Below, one piece after another: positions 56,868 to 64,000 of a stretch of 64,000 bases of DNA; the stretch's first letter is position 1, and each line of letters opens with the position of its first letter. The stretch comes from Alphaproteobacteria bacterium SO-S41. Its GTDB lineage: Bacteria > Pseudomonadota > Alphaproteobacteria > Micropepsales > Micropepsaceae. The notes under the pieces are model-generated. The model worked only from the letters and a program-made list of their open reading frames with translations, searched no databases and was not told the DNA's origin. The position numbers and the translations under genes were made by a program. The DNA lies in contig AP024629.1 in the NCBI GenBank assembly GCA_019670725.1, positions 62,001 to 126,000 of the forward strand, read 5' to 3'.

Positions 56868-58223
56868 ATGCGCGAAGGCAGTCTCAGCGCGCCGGTTCGC
56901 CACGAAATCGCGTGGCAGGATCCCGACTTCCTCGACCCCGAGAAGCTGGACGCGGAGCTCCGCCGCGTCTTCGACCTCTGTCACACCTGCCGGCGCTGCT
57001 TCAATCTCTGCGAGAGTTTCCCGCGCCTCTTCGATCTGATCGACGAAGCGCCGACCAACGAGCTCGATTCGGTGAAGTCAGCGGACTTCGCGCCGGTGAT
57101 CGAGGCCTGCACGCTCTGCGACATGTGCTTCATGTCGAAATGCCCCTATGTGCCGCCGCATGAGTGGAACATCGACTTCCCGCATCTGATGCTGCGCGCC
57201 CGCATGGCCGAGGTGAAGGCGGGTAAAAAGAACTGGACCGCCGGTCAGCTCGCCAAGATGGATCGCAACGGCACGCTGGCGCGCGTCGTGGCGCCGGTCG
57301 CCAACTGGGCGACGCGTACATCGAACACGCCGGCCCGCGTCGTGCTGGAGAAGACGCTCGGCATCGACCGCCATGCCGAACTGCCGAAATTCCATGGCCG
57401 CACCTTCACGACGCGCGCTAAGCAGTCGCCGCGCTATCCCGATCGCACCGCGCCCGCCTATGGCAAGCGCAAGGCGGCACTCTTCGCGACCTGTTTCGTC
57501 AACTACAACAAGCCGCCGATCGGCGAGGCGGCCGTCGCGGTGCTGAACAGAATCGGCATCGAGACGATCGTGGAATATCCCGGCTGCTGCGGCATGCCGT
57601 TTCTGGAACAGGCCGAACTCGCCAAGGTCGCGGCGCAGGCCAAGGACGTGGCGGCGAAGCTGCGCCCGTTCATCGACCAAGGCTATGACATCGTCACGCT
57701 GACGGCGTCATGCGGGCTGATGTTCAAGTTTGAATGGCCGCTGATCGTGCCGGACGACGAGAACGTGAAGGCGCTCGCGCAAGCGACCTTCGACATCGAC
57801 GAGTTCGTCGTCGACGTCGCGAAGAAGCAGGGGCTCCCTGAAGGGCTGAAACCCATCGAAGGGGGCGTCAGCGTCCATCTCGCCTGTCACGCGCGGGCGC
57901 AGAACATCGGGCCCAAGGCGGCGGAGATGCTGCGCCTCATCCCCGGCCAGAAGGTCGAGGTGATCGAACGCTGCGCCGGCCATGGCGGCACGTTCGGGGT
58001 CTTGAAGGAAACCCGGCTCTGCGCGGTGAAGGTTGGCACGCCCGCCTTCCGCACGGCGCTTAAATCCAACAACGCCCACCTCGTCAGCGAATGTCCGCTC
58101 GCGGCCGAGCATCTCGTGCAGGGCGTAAAAGCCCTTGCAGCCGACAAGGGCCAGACCGCCAATGTCACGGGTCCGGAACATCCCATCGAGTTGATGGCGA
58201 AAGCCTATGGCCTGACGCCCTGA
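56868..58223 (+). CDS. GlpC/HdrD-like Fe-S protein linked to rubrerythrin and DUF3501
   Basis: This 451-residue protein has an N-terminal double 4Fe-4S ferredoxin domain with CHTCRRCFNLC near residue 38 and CTLCDMCFMSKCPY near 81. Two CCG-type domains follow: FATCFVNYNKP with YPGCCGMPF, then HLACHARAQNIG with ERCAGHGG. In this subfamily the second motif normally reads C-x-G-H-x-G. GlpC and HdrD relatives pass electrons to or from quinone or thiol partners. From my knowledge this subtype occurs beside rubrerythrin and DUF3501, suggesting an electron-delivery role to the diiron protein. No membrane segment is seen, so location is presumably cytoplasmic or peripheral. Confidence 0.9.
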   Translation: MREGSLSAPVRHEIAWQDPDFLDPEKLDAELRRVFDLCHTCRRCFNLCESFPRLFDLIDEAPTNELDSVKSADFAPVIEACTLCDMCFMSKCPYVPPHEWNIDFPHLMLRARMAEVKAGKKNWTAGQLAKMDRNGTLARVVAPVANWATRTSNTPARVVLEKTLGIDRHAELPKFHGRTFTTRAKQSPRYPDRTAPAYGKRKAALFATCFVNYNKPPIGEAAVAVLNRIGIETIVEYPGCCGMPFLEQAELAKVAAQAKDVAAKLRPFIDQGYDIVTLTASCGLMFKFEWPLIVPDDENVKALAQATFDIDEFVVDVAKKQGLPEGLKPIEGGVSVHLACHARAQNIGPKAAEMLRLIPGQKVEVIERCAGHGGTFGVLKETRLCAVKVGTPAFRTALKSNNAHLVSECPLAAEHLVQGVKALAADKGQTANVTGPEHPIELMAKAYGLTP

Positions 58224-58245
58224 CTGCACCAAACCGCGTCTCGCG

Positions 58246-58284
58246 CGTTTCAGGGGTGCGGGCTGCAACCCGCACGCTGAAACG
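58246..58284 (+). promoter_or_regulatory. Long imperfect stem-loop between the Fe-S gene and the secreted protein gene
   Basis: CGTTTCAG (58246-58253) pairs with CTGAAACG (58277-58284), and GTGCGGG (58256-58262) with CCCGCAC (58269-58275), around CTGCAA with a small internal bulge. No T-run follows, so it is more likely an mRNA processing or stability element than an intrinsic terminator. Confidence 0.55.
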
Positions 58285-58300
58285 TCCGGAGAACACGTCC

Positions 58301-58627
58301 ATGAAGACCAGCATCCTCCTCGCCGCCGCGCTTGCCCTGGGCGGCAGCGCACTTGCGCAGAGCCGCGATTTCGTCGTCACCAACGAGTCCGACTACGCCG
58401 TCACCAGCTTCCAGACCGGCGAAAGCCAGGGCTGGAGCAAGGACTGGATCCCCGGCGACATCATCGCGCCCGGCGAGAAGTTCGCGATGAACTTCACGAT
58501 GCGGGAGGGTGCCTGCGTCTTGCCGACCCTCGTCACCTTCGACGACGGGTCGACCTTCGACGTCGATGTCGATTACTGTGTCGCCGCGCATCTCATCCTC
58601 CACAACGACACGATCGACGCGGAGTGA
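58301..58627 (+). CDS. Small exported protein of unknown function
   Basis: This 108-residue protein has a clear signal peptide (MKTSILLAAALALGGSALA, cleavage before QSRD). The mature 89 residues are acidic with two Cys (GACVLP and VDYCVAA), probably one disulfide, and a beta-rich pattern (FVVTNESDYAVTSFQTGES, WSKDWIPGDIIAPGEKF). It resembles small periplasmic or outer-surface beta proteins but no family was recognised. It sits inside the rubrerythrin/Fe-S/DUF3501 cluster, 77 bases after the Fe-S gene and 23 bases before DUF3501. Confidence 0.7.
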   Translation: MKTSILLAAALALGGSALAQSRDFVVTNESDYAVTSFQTGESQGWSKDWIPGDIIAPGEKFAMNFTMREGACVLPTLVTFDDGSTFDVDVDYCVAAHLILHNDTIDAE

Positions 58628-58650
58628 GATGAGTTGAATAGGAGCCGCCC

Positions 58651-59253
58651 ATGAGCACGCCGCGCCGCATCGAACCGGGCGACATCCTGCCATTGGCGAC
58701 CTATGCGACCGAGCGCAAGGAACGCCGCGCCGCGCTGCTGCCGGTGAAAAAGCTGCGCCGCATCGAGGTCGGGCCGTTCGCGACGTTCTACTTCGAGAAC
58801 TACGCGACGATGTGGCTGCAGGTCCACGAGATGCTGTTCATCGAGAAGGGCGGCGACGAACAGGTCGAGGGCGAACTCGCCGCCTACAACCCGCTGATCC
58901 CGCAGGGCTCGGAACTCATCGCCACGATGATGCTGGAGATCGACGATCCCCATCGCCGCGACAAGGTGCTGAAGCGGCTCGGCGGCGTCGAGGCGCATGT
59001 CTTCATCGAGATCCAGGGTCCCGGCGGCGCGTGGCGCATCCAGGCGGAGCCCACTGAAGACGCCGAGCGCACCACGCCCGACGGCAAGACCTCGTCGGTG
59101 CATTTCTTCCATTTCCGGTTTTCGGCGGATGACATCGCCGCCTTCGGCGATCCCGCGCGCGCCGTGCTGCTGGGTATCGACCACGAAAACTACGGCCACA
59201 TGGCCCTCATCAGCCCCGCCAGCCGCGCCGCGCTGGGGCATGATTTCGGTTAA
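58651..59253 (+). CDS. DUF3501 family protein
   Basis: This 200-residue protein has a beginning (RRIEPGDILPLATYATERKE) and centre (FYFENYATMWLQVHEMLFIE, YNPLIPQGSELIATMMLEID) that are characteristic of DUF3501. Conserved acidic and His residues (VHFFHFRF, GIDHENYGHM) could bind metal or a partner. Families of this kind are found with rubrerythrin and GlpC-like Fe-S proteins; the function is not known. GGAGCC precedes the ATG. Confidence 0.85.
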   Translation: MSTPRRIEPGDILPLATYATERKERRAALLPVKKLRRIEVGPFATFYFENYATMWLQVHEMLFIEKGGDEQVEGELAAYNPLIPQGSELIATMMLEIDDPHRRDKVLKRLGGVEAHVFIEIQGPGGAWRIQAEPTEDAERTTPDGKTSSVHFFHFRFSADDIAAFGDPARAVLLGIDHENYGHMALISPASRAALGHDFG

Positions 59254-59265
59254 ATCCCACCATTC

Positions 59266-59335
59266 TGTCATGCCCGCGCAGGCGGGTATCCAGACACTGC
59301 ACTGAAGATGGATGCCCGCCTGCGCGGGCATGACA
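59266..59335. repeat. REP-like inverted pair (family 1)
   Basis: The arm beginning TGTCATGCCCGCGCAGGCGG at 59266 is complementary, with one mismatch, to the arm ending in GCGGGCATGACA at 59335; the spacer is about 16 bases. It lies between the convergent DUF3501 and ABC-permease genes, where it may terminate both. Confidence 0.9.
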
Positions 59336-59358
59336 ATTGTGAGTGACGGGCCCTCGCC

Positions 59359-60891
59359 CTAACTCCCCCGCCGCATCATGCGCCACATCTCGATGAGGCG
59401 CGGCGGTTGGCCGGTGCGGAGGATGGCGCTCTTGAAGAGGCGCGCCATCGCCCAGAGGACGAGGATCGAGAAGAAGAGCGTCACCGCGCCCGTCGCGACG
59501 ACCTCGGTCCAGGGCGGGTTGGTGGAGAGGCGCACCATCATCACGAAGGGCGTGTAGACGGGAATCCAGCCCGCGGTCGTGGCGATCGGCCCGTTCGGGT
59601 CCTCCAGCATCGGCATCAGCAGGAAGAAGGGCAGCATCAGCACGAAGATGAGCGGCGTCAGCAGCGACTGCGCCTCCTGCTGCGAGTTGCAGACGCTGCC
59701 GAGCCCCAGGAACACCGACGCGATGGTGAGGTATCCCACCACAAAATAGAAGGCGAAGGCCGGGATATAGGGCCCCGACAGGATGAGGTTGATCGCGTCA
59801 TGCGCGAAGGCGACCGTCGGGCCCGAGCCGTTGATCATGATGATGAGGCCAACGGTCAGCCAGGCCACGAGAATGGTGAGGCCGATGCCGGCGATGCCGA
59901 GCAGCTTGCCGGCCATGAACTCCTCGGCCGAGACGGATGAGAGCAGCACCTCGATCAGCTTGTTCGAACGCTCCTCGATCACCCCCAGCAGCAGCAAATT
60001 GGCGACCGTGAAGATCGACATCCACAAGAGCAGCGCGAGACCCAGCGGCACGATGTTGAGCAGCCGGTCCTTCATCTCGACCTCGCCGCCGCTCTCCTGC
60101 TTGTCGGGGCTGAAGGGCTGCAGCGCGACGCGGCGCTGCTCGATCGCGGCGACGGCGTCGCGCGACATCCCCTGCTCTTCGTACATTGCGCGCTGCGCCT
60201 CGGCGGTCAGGGCGCGCTCGACCAGGGTCTGCAGGTCGAAATCGTTGATGTTCGTCGTCCAGTACTGGATCGCCGTCGTCGGCCGCGTCAGCACATAGTC
60301 CTGCGGCACGATGAGCGCGGACGAGAGATAGGCGGGCGCGGTCTGCGCGATCGGCTTCTCGGCGCGGAGATAGGGCGACAGCGCCGTGCCGATCGCGGCG
60401 GGATCGGCGGCGGGGTCGACCTCCGGCGGCGGCTCGACGCGCACGAAGCGGGGACCGGGCGGATTGAAGGCCGGCGCGCCCTCGCGCACCAGTTTCGGCA
60501 ACAGCTCCTTCGCCTTCTCGACCCCGCCCCAGGCCTGGAACACCGCAACATCGTCGGCGGTGATGTCGCCGCGGGCGGGCGCCATGGGCGAGAGCATCGG
60601 CACGCTCTCGGGCGGGATATTGTCGGCGGCGTAGTCCTTCAGCGCCGCCAGCGCGCGCTTGGCGTTGTCGGCGGCGATGGTCGCATCGATATCCGCCAGG
60701 ATCGCGCCGCCGGACTGGTCGATGACCGTGAAGGCGCGGGCCGGCTTGTTCTCCTGAACCCATTGCGGGATGAGGCCGGCGAGCGCCGCGATGACCGGCA
60801 CCGCGACCATGGTCAGCCAGAAGCCCTTGGACTGGGCGTGATGCTTGTACTCGCGCTTGGCGACGAGAAAGATGCGGCCGAGCACGCTCAT
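59359..60891 (-). CDS. ABC-2 type transporter permease (NatB-like)
   Basis: This 510-residue membrane component has LVAKREYKHHAQSKGFWLTM and a first helix (MVAVPVIAALAGLIP) at the N-terminus. A large extracytoplasmic domain follows (about 40-300) with Pro-rich stretches. Five helices then follow in the C-terminal part, with the family motif EERSNKLIEVLLSSVSAEEFMAGK... split here at VSAEEF. This is the NatB/ABC2_membrane_3 architecture (sodium or antibiotic/peptide export). The start MSVLGRIF gives a 4-bp overlap with the ATPase gene. Confidence 0.9.
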   Translation of the reverse strand: MSVLGRIFLVAKREYKHHAQSKGFWLTMVAVPVIAALAGLIPQWVQENKPARAFTVIDQSGGAILADIDATIAADNAKRALAALKDYAADNIPPESVPMLSPMAPARGDITADDVAVFQAWGGVEKAKELLPKLVREGAPAFNPPGPRFVRVEPPPEVDPAADPAAIGTALSPYLRAEKPIAQTAPAYLSSALIVPQDYVLTRPTTAIQYWTTNINDFDLQTLVERALTAEAQRAMYEEQGMSRDAVAAIEQRRVALQPFSPDKQESGGEVEMKDRLLNIVPLGLALLLWMSIFTVANLLLLGVIEERSNKLIEVLLSSVSAEEFMAGKLLGIAGIGLTILVAWLTVGLIIMINGSGPTVAFAHDAINLILSGPYIPAFAFYFVVGYLTIASVFLGLGSVCNSQQEAQSLLTPLIFVLMLPFFLLMPMLEDPNGPIATTAGWIPVYTPFVMMVRLSTNPPWTEVVATGAVTLFFSILVLWAMARLFKSAILRTGQPPRLIEMWRMMRRGS

Positions 60892-61838
60892 GGCGCCGTC
60901 CCTCTGGAGTCTGCCACCTCGGCGCCCTCGCCGACCAGCGCGACGAAGATGTCGTGCAGCGCGGGCTCGCTCATGTCGAAACCGGTGAGCTGCAGACCGC
61001 GCTCGAAACATGAGCGGAGCAGGTTCTCACCGTCCGCGCCGTTCTTCATGGTGAGTTCGTAGCTGCCGGCATGAACCGGATCGGCCGCGACCTTGACGAC
61101 GCCCGGCAGCGCCGCGAGATCAGCGGCATCGGCCGAGGTCGTCAGCTTGATCGTCTGGGGCATGCGGTCGCGCGCTTCGTCGAGCGTGCCCTCGAAGGCG
61201 AGCTTGCCGCGCGCGATCAGCAGCAGCCGGTCGCAGAGCCGCTCGGCATGCTGCATGACATGGGTGGAGAACAAGACCGTACGGCCCTCGCGGCGTAAAT
61301 CCTCAACCAGCTCTTCCAGCACTTGCTGGTTCACCGGGTCGAGGCCGGAGAATGGCTCGTCGAGAATCACAAGATCGGGCGCATGCACGATGGTCGCGAG
61401 AATCTGCACCTTCTGCGCCATGCCCTTCGACAGCGCCTCGATCCGCGACTTGGCAAAGGCGGCAAGGCCGAAGCGCTCCAGCAGCTCCAGCGCCTTCTTG
61501 CGCGCGGGCGCGGCATCCATGCCCTTGAGGCGTGCGAGATAGACGATGGTTTCGAGCGGCGTCATGCGGCGATAGAGGCCGCGCTCCTCGGGCAGATAGC
61601 CGACCCGTTCGCGCACGCCCATCGCGCTCGGCGAGCCCAGCACGCTGATCTCGCCGGTGCTGGGCGCGATCATACCCAGCATCATCCTGAGGCTGGTCGT
61701 CTTGCCCGCGCCGTTGGGGCCGAGGAAACCGTAGATCGAGCCCGGCGCGACGTTGAACGACAGCCCCTCCACGGCGCGGAAATCGCCGTAGGACTTGCCG
61801 ACCTCGCGGAAGGAAATGGCGCTCTCGCCGGTGCTCAT
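60888..61838 (-). CDS. ABC transporter ATP-binding protein (NatA-like)
   Basis: This 316-residue ATPase has Walker A FLGPNGAGKTT near residue 39, a degenerate signature EALSKGMAQKVQ (the family L-S-K-G-M-x-Q-K form), Walker B LVILDEPFSGLDP and the switch His in FSTHVMQHAERL. A C-terminal DUF4162-type domain (about 225-310) is typical of NatA. It pairs with the permease downstream. Substrate unknown; the DUF4424 proteins encoded 22 bases upstream on the same strand may be in the same transcript. Confidence 0.93.
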   Translation of the reverse strand: MSTGESAISFREVGKSYGDFRAVEGLSFNVAPGSIYGFLGPNGAGKTTSLRMMLGMIAPSTGEISVLGSPSAMGVRERVGYLPEERGLYRRMTPLETIVYLARLKGMDAAPARKKALELLERFGLAAFAKSRIEALSKGMAQKVQILATIVHAPDLVILDEPFSGLDPVNQQVLEELVEDLRREGRTVLFSTHVMQHAERLCDRLLLIARGKLAFEGTLDEARDRMPQTIKLTTSADAADLAALPGVVKVAADPVHAGSYELTMKNGADGENLLRSCFERGLQLTGFDMSEPALHDIFVALVGEGAEVADSRGTAP

Positions 61839-61860
61839 GGCTGCGCCGTTCCCCCCGGGA

Positions 61861-62919
61861 TTACTGCGGCATGGTGGACTTGTCCGGAATCAGCAGGATG
61901 GAGATATCGCTCGCGGGCGTAAAGTTTTTCTTCTCCACCACGAAGGTCGTGGGTCCCGTCTTCTTGATGCCGTCGACGCAGAGCGAGATGACGTTCTTCG
62001 CATTGCCCTTGTCGATGGTCAGCTTGAAGTCGCCGATCGGCCCCGCCCAGGTATTGGCGGTGGTCAGCACGTAGTCGACATAATAGGCGGTGCCTACGCT
62101 GTACTGGTCGGCGCCTTCGCCTTCCAGACGCAGCGCGTTCAGGATCGCCTTCCCGGTGCCGGTATCGATGCAATATTTCTTGGTGAGCTCGGCCTGCCAG
62201 GTATCGTCTGACGTCGGCTTGCCCTTCCAGATGAAGATGCCGCCCGGGAACGCGCCGTCATAGCTGTGCGCGATCTTCACGTCCTTGCCGTGCGGGAAGG
62301 TCTGCGTCCAGTGATAGCGCTCGATGATCGACCACAGCGGATAGCCGCCATTGTCGTCGAACCCGGCATAGCCGAGCTTCGTCAGATCGTCCTTCGCGGC
62401 CTGCGGCAGCTTGACGAGCGCCGCCGAGACTTTCGCGAAGTCGAGCGACAGAGGGATCTTGTACTTGGTCAGCACTGCGGTGATGTCGGTGCCGGGATCG
62501 TTGTAGCCCCGCGACGCCGGCGGCTCGGTCTCGCCATAGGGCGCTTCCATGACGGCGATGCGGTCGGTCTTCACCGCGACCGCCTTGCCGTCCACGGTTG
62601 CCGTGAAGTTGACGATGTTTTCCTTGTCGAGCTGCTCGCGGTCGATCGCGAAGTCCGACTCGTTGATCGAGCCCAGATTGATCGGCGGCAGCGGGAAGAT
62701 CACCTCGCCCGTCAGGTCTTCATCGCCGCTGTGGCGGAAGACATAGGCAACCTTGATCTTCTCGAGGCTGAGATAGAGGTCTTCCGACAGCATCTGCACG
62801 ACGCCGGTCTGGTCGAACTGCAGACCGGTGGCGGTGAGCCCGCCGAACCCGTCATTGGCAAAAGCAGGCGCGGCGAGAACGGCGGCGAGCGCGGTGACGG
62901 CAACGATACGCTTGATCAT
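61861..62919 (-). CDS. DUF4424 family exported protein (copy 2)
   Basis: This 352-residue protein has a signal peptide (MIKRIVAVTALAAVLAAPAFA, cut before NDGF). The mature start NDGFGGLTATGLQFDQTG and the motif LEKIKVAYVFRHSGDEDLTG, EVIFPLPPINL, are those of DUF4424. Near the C-terminus come KKYCIDTGTGKAI and VDYVLTTANTWAGPIGDF. It is closely similar in plan to the gene just upstream, so the two arose by duplication. Probably a periplasmic or surface protein; function unknown. Confidence 0.85.
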   Translation of the reverse strand: MIKRIVAVTALAAVLAAPAFANDGFGGLTATGLQFDQTGVVQMLSEDLYLSLEKIKVAYVFRHSGDEDLTGEVIFPLPPINLGSINESDFAIDREQLDKENIVNFTATVDGKAVAVKTDRIAVMEAPYGETEPPASRGYNDPGTDITAVLTKYKIPLSLDFAKVSAALVKLPQAAKDDLTKLGYAGFDDNGGYPLWSIIERYHWTQTFPHGKDVKIAHSYDGAFPGGIFIWKGKPTSDDTWQAELTKKYCIDTGTGKAILNALRLEGEGADQYSVGTAYYVDYVLTTANTWAGPIGDFKLTIDKGNAKNVISLCVDGIKKTGPTTFVVEKKNFTPASDISILLIPDKSTMPQ

Positions 62920-62924
62920 GGTGC

Positions 62925-64000
62925 TTATTCTTCCTTGTAGCCGCGGCCGGCGGTGACGACCATGATCTCGAGGTCCTTCTCGGGCGTGTAGTTGTCCTTC
63001 TCGGCCGTGAAGGTGGTGGGGCCGCTCTTGGCGATGCCGTCAAAGCAGACCGAAAGCGTGTTCTTCGCGTCGCCCTTGTCGAGCGTCAGCTTGAACTTGC
63101 CGATCGGGCCCTTCCAGGTATGCGCGGTCGTCAGCACGTACTGGATGTTATAGATCGAGCCGGGGCGATTGCCGTCGGCATCGGCGGGCAACGTCTCCTT
63201 GATCGCCTCACCTGTGGCGTCGTCGATGCAGTATTTCTTCTTGTCGTCGGCGTTGGGATCGGTGTCCCAGTCCTTGGTCGGCTTCGTCCAGTCGTACCAG
63301 TAAAAGAGCCCGCCATTCGGGAAGGTCTTGTAGGTGTGCGAGATCTTCATCTCGGCGCCTGCCGGGAAGGTCTGGTCCCAGTAGTGGCGGATGCCGATGG
63401 TCCAGCCGACCAGCCAACGCATTTCGGGACCGTTGGAGGCTTCCTCGTCCTTCTGGACGAGGCCCTTGTCGGTCAGGATCTTGATCTTGTCGGCGGGCAG
63501 CTTGTCGAGCGCCGCCATGACGGTTTCGGGATCGAGCGACAGGGGCACGCCCATGCCGGTCAGGAGTTCGGTGATGTCCTCGCCGGGCGCGTCATATTCC
63601 TTGCTGGCGGGCGGCGGCACGTAAGGCGCGTTCGGATCGGCCTGCTCGGGTTCCGGGATCGGCGCATAGGCGCGGCGGTCGGTCTTCAGTGCCACAGGCT
63701 TGCCATCGACGGTCGCGGTGAAGTCGAGCGGGTTTTCCTTGTCGAGATCGGCCGGCTTCATATTGGTCGGCGAGAAGGTGAACAGGCTGACCGCGATTGG
63801 CGGCATCGGGAAGGCGATCGTGCCCGAGACGTCGGCGGCGCTGGTGTTCTTGAAGACGTAGTCGACGCTGATCTGGTCGATCCCGATCTTCAGGTCTTCC
63901 GACTGCATCGCGATGTCGTCGGTCTTGGAGAACTCGAGGCCGGTCGCGGTGATGCCCGCAAAGCCGTCATTGGCGGCGGCGGGCAGGGCAAGGATGGCGG
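62925..64000 (-). CDS. DUF4424 family exported protein (copy 1, 5' end outside window)
   Basis: The frame is open to the window edge (reads AILALPAAANDGFAGITATG at the N-terminal end, apparently the tail of a signal peptide plus mature start). It has the same order of motifs as copy 2: IDQISVDYVFKNTSAADVSG, TIAFPMPPIAV, HYWDQTFPAGAEMKISHTYK, KKYCIDDATGEAIKE, YVLTTAHTWKGPIGKFKLTL. Only five bases separate its stop from the copy-2 start. The internal ATG at 63908 is not the true start because homology continues upstream of it. Confidence 0.85.
   Translation of the reverse strand, partial: AILALPAAANDGFAGITATGLEFSKTDDIAMQSEDLKIGIDQISVDYVFKNTSAADVSGTIAFPMPPIAVSLFTFSPTNMKPADLDKENPLDFTATVDGKPVALKTDRRAYAPIPEPEQADPNAPYVPPPASKEYDAPGEDITELLTGMGVPLSLDPETVMAALDKLPADKIKILTDKGLVQKDEEASNGPEMRWLVGWTIGIRHYWDQTFPAGAEMKISHTYKTFPNGGLFYWYDWTKPTKDWDTDPNADDKKKYCIDDATGEAIKETLPADADGNRPGSIYNIQYVLTTAHTWKGPIGKFKLTLDKGDAKNTLSVCFDGIAKSGPTTFTAEKDNYTPEKDLEIMVVTAGRGYKEE

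Noticed and set aside
63908-63908. ATG at 63908 as start of the last DUF4424 gene
   Set aside because: The frame and the family homology (signal peptide end and NDGF...TATG start) continue upstream to the window edge.

Overview
The window is 64 kb of gene-dense, GC-rich chromosome from an alphaproteobacterium. The evidence is an Irr-type regulator beside fabA-fabB-fabI, an OlsB-type ornithine-lipid acyltransferase, the block tsaB-rimI-fur-plsC-miaB-phoH-ybeY-corC-lnt-xre-metK-trmB-rimP-nusA-rnpM-infB-rbfA-truB-rpsO-pnp, an 'erythrin-only' rubrerythrin, and RNA-binding fusions typical of the class. Irr argues for the Rhizobiales/Rhodobacterales side or a related free-living order; the genus cannot be fixed from the sequence. 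No prophage, insertion sequence, CRISPR array or rRNA operon is visible. No gap between genes exceeds about 230 bases.

Layout. 1-12.4 kb: the 3' end of a hybrid sensor kinase, an AmpG-like permease, OlsB, a methionine-salvage operon (mtnB-mtnD-mtnC), a structurally odd tRNA, a TauE/SafE permease, a LysR regulator, a low-affinity iron permease family protein, a malic enzyme and an NmrA/SnoaL pair facing a TetR regulator. 12.4-28.6 kb: mutS and an acetyltransferase, several unassigned small membrane or secreted proteins, an AI-2E family permease, glnD, murJ, a DMP19-family gene of foreign-looking composition, trpS, a Usp protein and a class III nucleotide cyclase. 28.6-50 kb: the long conserved housekeeping block (Fe-S carrier, tRNA modification, Fur, lipid acyltransferase, envelope maturation, S-adenosylmethionine synthesis, then the rimP-nusA-infB-truB and rpsO-pnp transcription, translation and RNA-decay genes). 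50-56 kb: a solitary Mrr-N-like winged-helix protein, a divergent GH1 glycosidase, a GST, and the unsaturated fatty acid operon fabA-(VOC)-fabB-fabI. 56-59.3 kb: irr, then rubrerythrin, a GlpC/HdrD-like Fe-S protein, a small exported protein and DUF3501. 59.3-64 kb: a NatAB-type ABC exporter and two tandem DUF4424 exported proteins, the second running off the window.

How genes work together. Many neighbours share 4-bp start/stop overlaps (mtnB/D/C, snoaL/nmrA, mutS/GNAT, tsaB/rimI, fur/plsC, miaB/phoH, corC/lnt, nusA/rnpM, gst/fabI, natA/natB), so translational coupling is widespread. A terminator-like hairpin sits in the rimP-nusA leader, where attenuation by transcription factors encoded downstream would make sense. 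The most interesting uncharacterised unit is the rubrerythrin / Fe-S protein / DUF3501 group behind irr. It has a candidate Irr box, a perfect 22-bp inverted repeat, a large hairpin element inside the gene cluster and an extra small secreted protein. Its biochemical role is not known to me.

Two families of hairpin repeats (REP-like) are scattered between genes. Three convergent gene pairs share the palindrome CTAG as both stop codons.
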